From contig JABYQQ010000006.1 in assembly GCA_022605405.1 (NCBI GenBank), positions 1,922,001-1,986,000 on the forward strand: a stretch of 64,000 bases of DNA, given 5' to 3'. Every line of letters begins with the position of its first letter. Within the stretch, counting starts at the first letter, position 1. The translations under genes were made by a program, and so were the position numbers. Below the pieces are notes generated by a model that saw only the letters and a program-made list of their open reading frames with translations, had not been told where the DNA came from and ran no database searches. Positions 43,850-55,000 of the stretch are shown one piece after another. The DNA is from Earliella scabrosa (Eukaryota; Basidiomycota; Agaricomycetes; Polyporales; Polyporaceae).

Positions 43850-44244
43850 GGGTGGCGTAGTTGCGATAGGAAGTGGATTGAAAGGGATAGGGGGTGGGAT
43901 AGGGAAAGGGGGTAGAGATTGGGTTCGCGGGCTTGCTCGCGGAAGGATTTCGCGGAGAGGGGTATGGAACGAATCGCGGGGAGAGTCCTCGAGATCGGTA
44001 AGAGGGGACGAACCGAAGATGTCTAAATCGATCCGCGTTCTAGGTGTGCGGGGGACCTCCAGCTGACTTCCGCGGGGCGATGAGCCTGCGTCAGAGTCTT
44101 CGATGGGGGTTAATTCCGCGTCGAGTTCTTCGCGAAATTGTCGGAGGGCAGCGGCCGTCCTTTCGATGTAGATGTCGAGGGAATCGTCTAGGGACCTGTT
44201 ACCGGCGGTGGCAGATTTACTCCCCCTCGCGGTGGGCTCCAGAA
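43850..44244 (-). other. Gypsy 5' leader with primer binding site
   Basis: 395 bp between 5' LTR and gag. Three bases inside the LTR, minus-strand TGGAGCCCACCGCGAGG (44225-44241) has the form of a PBS complementary to a tRNA 3' end with CCA. The implied discriminator base is U, which would suit tRNA-Cys, but the tRNA was not verified. Confidence 0.7.
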
Positions 44245-45249
44245 TGATGGGTGTGCTCCGGCTCTGTGTGCGGAAAGAAACAACTAAACCACACTAAGAA
44301 ACCAAGAACTCGAGAAGGTGGTGCGAGGTAGGGGATCTGGTTCCCGGGTTCGCAGGACGCGGACGCGGAGTCGACTCTCGAAAGGCTCTTGCGAAGGATC
44401 GCAGAGACCGCGGGGGAAGACTATGGAAGAGAACTCGAAGAGGTGTGGCTAACTCAAGTTCTGCGGAGGGAACCCGCAGGACGGTGTCTCGAGATGGGAA
44501 GGACGCAAATCGCAGGCGCAAACGCAAGTCGCTGTCGCAGACGCAAACGCAGACGCAAACGCACGCGTATTCGCAGAGTCTCGATGGGTGGGGGATTCGA
44601 TGATCCGGGGCTCCTGCCCTCGCACTACTCTAACTACACGGTCCTGCGACCGTCCGCAACTCCGGAACGCGACAACCGAAAAACTTCTCGTAGCAACCCT
44701 TCCACCGCCCGCACCGTCCGCCTGATCCTCTCCCAACTGCGCGTGCCTTCGCCACATCCCCGTCCCGTCACCCTCAAACGCGGTCTTCGATCGCAATCTC
44801 GCCTCTCGACGAATCAGCCTCGAGGCTACCGGACGGTGGCTGTGCCCTCGATCCTCGGCACGTCCCTCCGCACGATCGCGTCCTCGCGCTCCCAAGTCTC
44901 GTCCGTCGGTCGCGATAGCTCGCAAGCTCGTGAGTGGCCAGCTTCGCATGACTCGGCCGAATGCCGCGCTCGCGACCCCCGCGCGCGATGTTCTTCCGCA
45001 TCCTTGGCTCGCGGAACGTGCGTCCGAGGCTGCCTCGTCCCTCGCGTTGCGGAGCTCCGACCGGACCGTCGGGGAAATGAAGGGGTCTCGAAGTCGCGCG
45101 TGTTTTCGTGTGGTAGGGCCGCGCGCAGTCGGAAGGCTGGTGGGGCGCGGCTGCCGTCCGCGGGAAGGTCGCGCGAAGGGTTCGCGCGAAGGCGCGTCGC
45201 AGAGCGCGGGTCGACGAAATCGGGGCATGGCCGGTGCAGGTGCACAACA
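44245..45249 (-). repeat. Gypsy 5' LTR (1005 bp)
   Basis: Copy of the LTR at 25458-26462 with no difference noticed by eye. It carries the promoter for gag-pol transcription in its minus-strand sense. Followed outward by the target duplicate CCAT. Confidence 0.93.
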
Positions 45250-45913
45250 CCATGTGCAGAAGACCTTATTGTAGCACTTTCGGTATACCTTGCTCAAGTA
45301 CTCCGCTGCTCACAAAACCCTCTCATGGCAGTCCGAGATGAGCCGAGAATATCTGCAAGCTGTTTTGCGGTATGAAGCGGTCGCCGGCCGGCGTCCCCGA
45401 CAAGATCAAAGCGCTCCAGATCAACCTGGTCTATGAGCATTTTTGCAGCAAAGGCAGTACTGAACGCAATTCACAGACGTTTACAGAGTCGGAGGAACGA
45501 TTCTGTAACCAGGTGCCAGACTCCGGACATGTCCCGGGGCTGAAGGCTCGGAGCACCCACAAGCGCGCAGGAGACTATGGGCTAGCGCAGCGATCTCAGT
45601 AGCCTCACATCTCGTACGCAAGGCTAGCGGAGCCACACCGGAGGTATTTTGAGAAGATCCGAGCGGACTCCGGCGTGTTTTTATGGTATTATTAGCAGTT
45701 CCGGAGCCTTGCAGCACCCATCTGTGTTTGGCCGGCACCAGCCAGGGCGTCTGAGTGAATGAGTATGATGCCGCCCCATCGGAAGGCCTCCGCAGATGGT
45801 CGGGGCAAAGTCGGAGGGGCCGGAGTTGGCTCACAGTTGCGAAACGAAGACCTAATTTATTATGGGGACACTCCGAGGCACGTGTAGTATGAGCACAAGA
45901 TGTAAGGAAGTAA
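45250..45913. other. Displaced flank of the gypsy target site
   Basis: Before insertion this sequence adjoined the unknown gene at 24543-25440 and probably held its promoter. Only short, overlapping frames lie here. No gene supported. Confidence 0.5.
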
Positions 45914-47253
45914 CTATTGCAGTGTAGTGTCGTCAGAACTGTCAAAGAGCTCGGAGCCTATGTATGACCATTCAGCACCATGGACACTATGATAATCAAG
46001 CACGATATCTCTCATAAGCCATGCAAAACAAACCCTAGTGTTGGGAACCGGGGGGACGCCATGCAGTACAATCCGGGAGCAGACCATAACAATGCTGCCG
46101 CTATCGTAGGGGACGCAGACGCCAAGCGACCTCATCGAGAACACTGCTTCCTCTCCATAGTCGCCAACAGACAGTAGCATATCGTACCAGCCCGGGAGTC
46201 CGTTCACGTCGCGGTGGTAAATGGTCTCGCGGTTGACGATGATGTGCACCGCGTGATAGACCGACGGCCACTGTTCCACAATAGCGCGTGACCGGGCGTT
46301 GTCTTGATAGAGGCGCTGCAATAATCGCCGTCCAGCATCGTACAGAACCGGATGTGTGACGGCCAGAATCCCGTCAAGGATTTGACAGGTTTCCTGCATT
46401 TCCGACATCCAGGCCGACGCCTCGGGTGTCTTCGTGGCTGAGAGCACAATGGGCGCGTACCTCGGAGGCTATAGCATCTGTCAGCGACGAAAAAACGGCG
46501 TCGTTCATACAGAGCTTACGAGGTGCCCCTGTTCGAACCACGCCGGTCCAAGGAACACTTGACCGGGCTTGAGAGAACCGCTCGGAGTGAAGTAGAAATC
46601 GGACGTGCGCCATTTCCGGCTCGTGGGCTCGTCTTGCTCCATACGGTCGTACGTGAGACGAGCTTCAAGTGCACGAACGGCCCCGAGAGCGATATTCTGG
46701 CGAACGTGTCAGCTTCGCCGTCACCCGCCGTACGACATGCCTTACCTGGTGCCGTTCAGACATGACTCCCGGAAGACTCCAGGAGATCCGTCGTCCAACA
46801 CGGTCGCAAAAGACACAGGGGTCGGGAATTACCGGCAACGGTTTGGTGTCGTCTATGACCACATCCACTGGTCCGAGGGGCGGGAACTGCTGAAGCAATG
46901 CGTTCTCGTACTCGACGGTGCCCACGGTAGCTCTCTGGAGAGATGCAGCGTAGTGCGCGGCGTCCCAGGTCAACGTATCTAGGCAGGGATTCAATAATGC
47001 TGGTAAAATGACGTGAGGCAAGATACTCACGAACATTGCTTGCGGCCTGAGCGAGAACTCTGGCAACATCGAGGCATTCAGCATGAAGCACAGAGCTGAC
47101 ATGAGCTGGTGCGTTAGGAAGCTGAGCGGAAGTGGTGCCCGGGGGATTGCCAGCGGCGATCTCTCGCATGTACACGTTGTAGACTGAGACAATGAAGGCC
47201 GCCGTCTCCGCACGACGATCGGCCATGGTATTGTCGTACACCGGATCCGCCAT
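45914..47253 (-). CDS. TET/JBP-like 2OG-Fe(II) oxygenase
   Basis: Exons 47031-47253, 46746-46978, 46520-46696 and 45914-46468 (introns 52, 49 and 51 nt) join in frame to 395 residues. An in-frame ATG at 47382 could add 43 residues. The C-terminal exon has the double-stranded beta-helix signature: IYHRDVNGLPGWYDML with the iron-binding His-x-Asp, SMRSLGVCVPYDSGSIVMV, the distal His in RIVLHGVPPV, and the 2OG-binding Arg near RVCFAWLMRD. This pattern matches the fungal TET/JBP family, oxidases of 5-methylcytosine that are expanded in mushroom fungi together with KDZ transposons. The N-terminal 200 residues lack a known motif. Family membership is from motifs only; activity on DNA is inference. 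Confidence 0.72.
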
Positions 47254-47503
47254 GGTGTTTCGAGGGAAATTGTGTCGCAGTAACAAAATGGAAGTGGGCA
47301 AGCACGTAGCGGTGGTGCCACTGTGCCAGCAAAGCAAAGTGAGAGTTTGATATCGCCTCCAGTGACCCTTGATGGCGCACATGTCGCATCATTCACACTG
47401 CCGAGCAGGACCGACTACTTCGAAATCTATTCGGCAACAGAGGACGTGATACTATGAGACTGGGGCACTATCTACTAAAGTCCCAAGACGACCCGGGGAA
47501 AGC

Positions 47504-50250
47504 TTACGTATTAGGCTGAGCAAGTGTCGTGGATGCTAGGCGGCGTAATGTATCGCTGTTCAGCCCAAGCCCTTCCAAATACTCCCGCACAACCAGGCTG
47601 CTGTCTTGAGAACCCTCCAGCCTCGTCACGCGCTTCCCAAGTTCAATGAGCGTCCTCTGCAAGTCTACCTCACCGGGCGGCGTAGCAAAGCTTGCGTCTA
47701 TGACGTCAGTGGCCGTGGATCCTGTGGCTCCGACGTCGGCCTGTGATACCTGCATGCCTTCGAGCGCCTCGATGCGTGCTCTGAGCACGTTGACCTCGCG
47801 CCAGAGTCCGACCGGTGCGTGGCGCGAGGTTGAAACAGAAACAGCGAGCGTTGAATCTTCTCCATCTGCGATGACGGTTGGTTGAGCTGGTTGGCAAGTT
47901 CGGTTGATATGATCATAGACGTGTCGAAGGAGGGGGTGAACGGCTGTAGATACGTCGTTCGGGACCTGGTCCAACCGGTCGATGATGACCTGCTGCTCCT
48001 CGCGAACCCTCTGTAGCTCCTCCTGGACTGGGCGTAGGCTCTCCTGATATGTATGAAACGCTGTTTGAATAGTGCCGTAGAGCTCGCGCAGTCGAGCGAC
48101 CAGCTCGAGCATCTCCAGCAACGCGCTGTCGTTCATCGGGATAGGCGGCAGGAGATCAAACACGCTGCAAATAGACGCTAGGGTACGGGATACTCTGCCG
48201 AGCACCTCTGCGCCCCTCCGAGCGTCGGCGTCCAGTTGCGCCTGCTGAGTCGCAAGTAGTTCCAGTGCCTCCGGGACGGCATCCGGGGTCCGGACGTCTG
48301 TCTGTGCGGCCAGGCATCTCAAACGGCTGTTCTCAGCGAGCGCCTCGGCTTCGGCTGCCGCGCGCGCAAGGGAGGATTGCAGGTCCCGGATGTATGCGAT
48401 CCGCCGTTGGGCTTCCTCCACTAGGTGGATGGTCGTGCGACCGGGCTGGAACGTGCTGGCGGGGGGTGTTTGGGGACGTGCGCTGGCGCTACTAGGAATG
48501 GTCAGGCGTTCCGCTTCGGAGACGCTAGCGGTCGGCCTCCAGGACTCGGGGAGGAAGGACTGGGTAGGTGGAGAATTGGATTCGGCGACGTCGGGGTCTT
48601 GGGTAGGAGCCCGCGTCAAAGTTGGGAGATCCCTCCAGGAACCTATGTAAGGGAAAGGTCAGCAGGAACCCTTGCCAGTGTTCGGCTCACTCACCGTTCA
48701 AACGCGGCACGCGCATTACTCCAGACGTGGACTTCGGTCGCACGTCAATCGCCGAGAGCGCCCCGCTGGTATCAGGCCCAGGATCATTGTTTGTATTCTG
48801 TTCAGCAGCGCGAGGCCGAGTCGCAGCGCTTCGAGACCGAAGAGTACGCCCGGAGGATGGAGGTGTGACGCGAGAGGGGGGACGGGTCCACGTCGCCTTA
48901 GGCATGGGAGTAGGGTTGCAGGAGGCAGCCGATGTGACTGCCGGAGCTGCGTGAGGAGCGAGAAGTGGGGGATCGGGTCCCTGATGCGAAACCGTGGCCG
49001 CATCTAGCGAAGGAGAATCTTCGCCATGAATCTCGCTGCGGGGGGCAGGTGCGATCCTCGAGCGGGCACGGCCGCGTGATGGCGGGGACACGGGTTTGCT
49101 GGGTGGCTCGGACGTCCGTGCACGCTTTCGGTCTCGGACCACGGGCGTCTGCGCTAGCCACCAGTCTGGTGGCAATGCCGAGTCCGACGCGTATTCCGGG
49201 GGTACGAAGATGGGGCTTGGGTGCTCATCAATGTGTTGGGACGCTCTCCAGAGTCGCCACACAAGGTAGCATCGCAGGGCTTTGGAGGGGACTTGCATGA
49301 AGCTGCATTTGACCTTGATCTTTCGGCACTGTTTACAGACTGTTCCAGCGAACGTATCCACCTGGCACACTGCTCCAACCTTCCTGCATCCTTCGCACCC
49401 GCATCCCAACGGCTGTCCCAGTTTCAATACTTGCCCGACCGCAATGTATTGATCCGAACTCACAAATGACAACGTTTGCGGGACGGTCTCCGCCTCATCG
49501 GGTTGAAATATGGTCTCCGGGCCCTGGGTTGCTGGGCGCTGGATGTCGCGCTCCTCGGAAGGCGACCGGGAGGCCTTACGCTTGCCTTTGCCAAGGAGCT
49601 GAGAAGATGGCGTTGGCGAGCGGTCGTCAAGACGCGGAGAGAGTGGTGGCTGGCGAGTGCCTTCGACGGACCCGACGGACTCGGATGCGCACCTGGTGGG
49701 ATCACTAGCGGGGACGTTGGAGACAGCTGTACTATGCGACAGAACGAGGGAGGCTAAAGATGAGATTTAATATGAGTACGCCGGCGACGGTAATTTGAGT
49801 GTGAAGTATGTACGCACCGTCCGTCTCCCACCAAGTATTACGCATCTCGGCGCGCGGCAGTATCACGAGCGGCCCATCCGTCGCCGGCTCATACCGCAGA
49901 TATCGAGCAGATGCTTGATTGAGAGCAGGATGGCTGCTGTCAGTAGCGTCCCGTATAGCGTCGGCATCCACAAAGGCTGTCCGGTTATGAAAATGTTTGT
50001 TGAACTCCCAGATGCAGCCGATAATGAAGGGGGGAAGAGCCCTGAACCGGTAACGCTTCAAAACCATACCGAGATCCTTGCAAGTTTTGGCGAAATGGAG
50101 GTCCCAGCTGCGACGGGCTGCGGACTCTTTGGGCGGTCGCTCCCTCCAGGCATGGTAGAGTTGACTACAATACTCTTGAGCCTCTTCAATGGCCTGGGAT
50201 GTCGGGGGCGGTCTTGTGGCAGAGTTAGAAGCGGACTGAGATCGAGACAT
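47504..50250 (-). CDS. Unknown 870-residue protein, Cys cluster and coiled coil
   Basis: Exons 49814-50250, 48695-49731 and 47504-48642 (introns 82 and 52 nt) join exactly in frame. The N-terminal third has a predicted helical domain (AWRERPPKESAARRSW; DLGMVLKRYRFRALPPF). The middle has a Cys cluster, CGCEGCRKVGAVC followed by CKQCRKIKVKC, reminiscent of fungal Zn2-Cys6 DNA-binding domains but with spacing I cannot match exactly. Next come a Pro/Ser/Arg-rich disordered stretch and a long Ala/Arg/Gln/Glu-rich coiled coil (RELYGTIQTAFHTYQESL; RVREEQQVIIDRLDQV). It might be a DNA-binding regulator. It lies in tandem with the oxygenase gene and diverges from the next gene. Confidence 0.65.
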
Positions 50251-50512
50251 GAGAAGAAAGCAGTGTTATTGAAGCCGAAGGGAGTGCAGGCTGAGGAATG
50301 GGTGCTCTATGACAATGGCGGCGGAGACTTGCGCATCTACGGTGGCATCACGAGCGCCTATGCCACGTGGACTCGGCCAGAAGATGGCGCAACCCGCTGA
50401 GCAAACGTTTTGGTCGTCGACGTCTACGAGCGCACCAAGGTCGAAGGTAGTCTCTGCACCTCACGAGTTTGAAACTGCCGACTGACGCACTAGGCATATC
50501 GCAGGGCTGATC
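50251..50512. promoter_or_regulatory. Bidirectional promoter region
   Basis: 262 bp between two divergent start codons (50250 minus, 50513 plus). No clear TATA box on either side. Shared regulation is possible but not shown. Confidence 0.4.
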
Positions 50513-51660
50513 ATGGTTGGAAAGCACTCCAGGGACCCGTCGCCGTCTTCAGAAGATGGTAAGCCGTCGCGTGGGCGGGCGGCGGAATCCTGCTAATGCA
50601 TGATAGTGTAGATAGGAACGCACGTCGACTGCGCATTCGCTCGCCGACCCCGGGCCCGCTATCCCCATTCGGTCCTATAGGGGAGGACTCCTCTTCACCT
50701 CCCAACCCACTCAGCGCCGCCAACGTCCCAGCAGACGGCCTGTGCGCCCCTCTCCCTCAGCCTGTCCACACCCCGGAGCCAGGCGTCTCGAGAGGCGCCG
50801 ACAACGCTGTCCCAACCGGCCGCGCCGATTCGCCTGACTTCGCGCCTATCGGAGAGTCCGGCAGCTCCGAGAACGACACCTCCGAAGACGAGGAGAACGT
50901 TCAGCTCCTCCCTGTCCCAACCAACCTCGGCGGCCTCACCGCCCGCTCCGACTCGCCTGACTTCGCGCCCATCGGAGAGTCCGGCAGCTCCGAGAACGAC
51001 AGTTCCGAAGAAGAGGAGAGCGTTCAGGTGGTCCCGGAATCTGCGACTATTGGCGGCCCCGGGGCACCCAGCATCAACCGGAGCGAGTCTGCTGCAGGTT
51101 CAGCAGGCGAGTATGACCGCATCCTCCACTGCGCTCCTATGTCAGACGTTGCTAACTGCCTTCCCATTGCTCCCACAGGCGAGCATGACGGCGACGACCG
51201 CCTCTCTTCTCCCATGGGTCCGGTGGACGAGGTGGACGTTTTTGGTTCCGACGAGACGGAACCTATCGGTGAGACTCCCGAGGGGTCCGATGGAGGCCTC
51301 CCATTGCCATCCCAGTCAACCACCGCTCCGTTCTTCGCTTGCCCCTACGGCATGGCGTCCCCGAGTGCCAGTCTCGATCTGATGGGAGCATCGTCGTCGG
51401 CCGGGGTTGGGGAAGATTATGCGCGCGTCCGGCTAGAATGGGAACGCGACAGATTGAGAAGCCGACTCGGCCAGTTCAGCGATGAGTTGCTCTCCCTTCG
51501 CCGCGCTGATCATTTGCTCGGCCTCTCGCCAGAGTCGCTCATCTCAGAGCGTTCACCATACTGGGAAAACTACAACGCGATTATTGATGCGCGCGGGGAA
51601 CTTTTTCAATACGTGTGGCTCGAGCACAGCGAGCCAGTAGAGTACGAAGAATGCTCCTAG
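50513..51660 (+). CDS. Unknown Ser/acidic protein with PIGE repeats
   Basis: Exons 50513-50558 and 50612-51660 (53-nt intron) encode 364 residues. No family recognised. It contains a near-perfect duplicated segment of about 30 residues built on DSPDFAPIGESGSSEND, plus looser relatives (FGPIGEDSS, EPIGETPEGSD), so PIGE-type motifs recur at least four times. The C-terminal 90 residues are less biased and predicted helical (RLEWERDRLRSRLGQFSDE, then LISERSPYWENYNAIID) and probably form the only folded part. Proteins of this layout are common near transposons in mushroom genomes, but that does not give a function. Confidence 0.6.
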
Positions 51661-52093
51661 ATACGGCTCTTCACGAATGTATGTGTCCTCCGCAATGTCC
51701 GCGTGTAACTGCTCAGATTTAGTGATTACTCATCAGGCATGGGTGAACATCACGCCGCAACGTCATGGCAATCCAAACCCGACTCTGACTTACCAAGTTC
51801 GGGGAGGAGGAGGTCTCTGCTGAGCTCCCGCCTCTGCTTTTAATCTCTCTGTTGCCGCGGAGGTCGCTGGGCACGCCGCTTGCGTCGACGCAGAGTAACA
51901 AGCTGCCATTGCCACAGCTTCCAAGGCTTGTGAGCCACGCGTGAGGCGACGCCGGCCAATCGTCCAGTTCCAGATGGTTCCTACGCTCCTCACGCCAACG
52001 CTCCTCACGCCAACTATCGTTCCTTCCACCACCACCACCACCACCACCACCGCCGCCAGCAGACCCGCGCCATAACACTTCACGCTACTTCAG
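51661..52093. other. Intergenic region with CAC simple repeat
   Basis: Lies between two plus-strand genes. A CAC trinucleotide run at about 52026-52050 and short direct repeats ctcctcacgccaac near 51990 precede the next start codon. No gene supported on either strand. Confidence 0.5.
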
Positions 52094-55000
52094 ATGTCCA
52101 AGGTATGCGCTTGACATCATCTGAGAAGTGCTAGAGCTGAGTGACACCAGCCACCGCCCGAAACAAGTCAAAACGCGTCGATGGACGTGTCGATGGACGC
52201 GTCAAAGGACGCGTCAATGGACGCGTCTGGACGCGAGGCATCCGGCACGCCGACTCCACGACCCTCACGACACGTCCTACCGACGGAGTGCCCTCCGCCT
52301 CCCACCCGCAAATCGTTGCGCAAGCGGACGCAGACCACGCCGTTGTCCTCCAAACCCTCCGGGACTCAGTCCGGCAACAAAGGTTCGCACTGATTCCTCC
52401 CTGAGTGTGACTTTGCAGCCATCTACTAATTGTCGCCCTTATAGCCGGAACGAAACAGTCCGGCATAGCGTCCGACGCCTCCCGCGACGCGTCAATCACC
52501 GCCTCCGACGAGTCCTTTTCTACAGCGGGCGCGTCGGCAAGTGCGCACAACGCGAGTTCCCGGCCGCTTAACACATTAACCCCCGGCTCCGGTACTTCCG
52601 CCCTCACCCCTACCCCCTCTTCTGCTGCAGACAGCAGCTCGTCAATCCCTTCCCGCTCACAGGACGCCGCCTCGGTTCCCATCTCTGACACACCCGCCGT
52701 CGACCAGGGCGAGCCTACGCCCGCATCCAAAAAAAGAGCTGTCAAGGCACCAAAGATTGTCACTTATGCGCGCGCCACTCGCTCACGTACGAAGGCCGAA
52801 GCCGCAAAAAAACCGATCGGTAAGTCTGTACATTCGTTCACCGCGGAGACTATGTTCCAAGACCATCGCACCAGAAACCGCCGCCACCTCAACGCATCCG
52901 AATCAAGTCCGTCGCAAGAAAAACGCGGCCGACGGGGACTTGGGTAAGTACTGTTCTCATGTACGCGGTTTCGGTCAGTCAATAGCTGCTTTCCATTTAG
53001 CCGATCGCGCATCGCAGCATCCGGGCGCGTCCATGCACGCCGATTCCATAGTCACTAGAGATGGTCAGGGTACGAAGGGTGGCGAGGCTGAGCTCCGCAA
53101 GGTTGGACCTGATGCCGAGGTTGTGTCTGCGATATATGTCGGGAACCGTCAGCGCCCTGACATACGAACCGAGTCGTCCGCGCCTCACCGGGACAATACC
53201 ACTCATGACATAGGATCTCGTGATACGCGCTCGGGCCCTGGTGTAGACCTCGATGAGAAGGTCCACGATGGTCCCGTGGAGGGTGCCACGGATGCCGACG
53301 CAGAACGCGCTGTTCCGCATGAAGCCAATCCAGTCACACCTAGAACGCTGCCCCAGTTCCACGCCTTCGGGGACCGCGCGAGTAGCCTACAGGAGGTTCC
53401 TCGGGAGGCTACGCCAGCGCACCGCGCAGGCTCCCGACTCCAGGCGAATGTGCGCGAACCTAACGTTGGCTACGGAGCAGTGTCTACAGACGTCTCTGCT
53501 GAGCGGGCTGCAACCGAGGGAGGTCTCCCCTCCGAACCCGCGGAGCTGCCTGTCCGTGTCCCCCGACTAGACAAGGGCAAGGGAAAGGCGATCCCTGACG
53601 GCCATATTCCCTACGAGGCTCGCGCGGAGCATATCGCCAACGTCGGAGGGATCACTCCCGCCGACCCGCACGCCGACCGCAGTCCCGTTTCTCCACACCA
53701 TGTCGTGCCGGACGTGCGCGACGACATCCGGATGTACGACGTTTCGGAGCGCCCGGGAGAAGGTGGAAGCGCCAAGGCTGGGGAGGTCGCACAGGAGGTC
53801 CGCGCTGCTGCAACTGAGCTCGCCGGTCAACAGGACGTCCCCGCCGACCCTCGTGAGGCGGGCAGGTACGACGCAGCTATCCCCGAAGTGCCTCAGCAGC
53901 CCTCCGACCACCAACCTCCTGCTTCTGCTGCGCCCGCCGCGCCACAAGACATTCATCGCATACACGACAATGTTCTACATCAGCAGCTCCCCGGGCAGCC
54001 TCCTCAGCCCTATCTACCGGACCTTGTGCCGGACGGCGCAGAGATGTTGGCTCGCGAGATACAGCGCGTGGCCCAAGGTTCCCACGGCTGGGGAACTATG
54101 GACGTCAACCAAGACATGGGCATGAACGGTCATGTTTGGTCCCAAGGTGAGCGTTTCCGATGCCCGCACATCCGACGGCATGTCTTCTGACTTTCCATTC
54201 AGACTTCGGTGGACAGGAGGGTTGGTGGGGTCCCATGCAACAAGGAACCCGCCCTTCCGCGTTCCCGCAACGCAACATTACCGGCGTATTCAACTACGAC
54301 GCGTATCAATCCACGAACAACTTCAACATGGCGGCGAGCGGCAGCGGGACAACGTACCCAACTCAACTCGATCACCGCCAACATCTCAATCCCCTGCATG
54401 GAGGCGCATACAACGAACAGGCGACATACGGTACCGACGGCTTTGCGCCTCGGGTCAACTATGGATACCTGCCTATCGTCAAAAACGACTTGGCGGCCGA
54501 CACTACCATGGACGGCCGTCTCAACGCTCCCACTCGTGTCCGCAAGGAGCTACACACGCACCCTTCCGCAGACCCTCCCGCAGACCCTCTCGTAGACCCT
54601 CTTGTAGACCCTCTCGTAGACCCTCTCGTGGCCCCTCCCGCGCACCCTCCCGTACACCCTCCCGCGCACCCTCCCGTACACCCTCCCGTGGCCCCTCCCG
54701 CGCACCCTCCCGCGCACCCTCCCGTACACCCTCCCGTACACCCTCCCGCGCACCCTCCCGCGCCCCCTCCCGCGCACCCTCCTGCGGACCCTCCCGCGCA
54801 CCCACGCGTCGACCAGCCTGCGGACCCTCATGTGTCCCCTCCCATAAACGCTCCCGGTAATGCTGCTCCCCACCCTCCCACCAGCCCTCTCGAAGACCCT
54901 CCTGCACGTCCTCCCGCGCACCCTCCCGCGCACCCTCCCGCGCACCCTCCCGCGCACCCTCCTGCGCACCCTCCCGTACACCCTCCCGCGCACCCTCCCG

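Larger units (their letters stand above)
25458..45249 (-). mobile_element. Ty3/gypsy LTR retrotransposon with a nested copia
   Basis: Minus-strand element bounded by two 1005-bp LTRs that begin TG and end CA, with a 4-bp target duplication CCAT at 25454-25457 and 45250-45253. Order from its 5' end (right): LTR, PBS, gag, -1 frameshift site, protease at the gag end, RT, RNase H (split by a copia element), integrase, a 4.4-kb module of opposite-strand genes, PPT, LTR. Without the copia insertion it is about 13.3 kb, large for the group because of the antisense module. The LTRs look identical (same length, same frames read on both strands), implying recent insertion. Pol is broken by the copia and by a TGA in integrase, so the copy cannot act alone. 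Confidence 0.93.
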
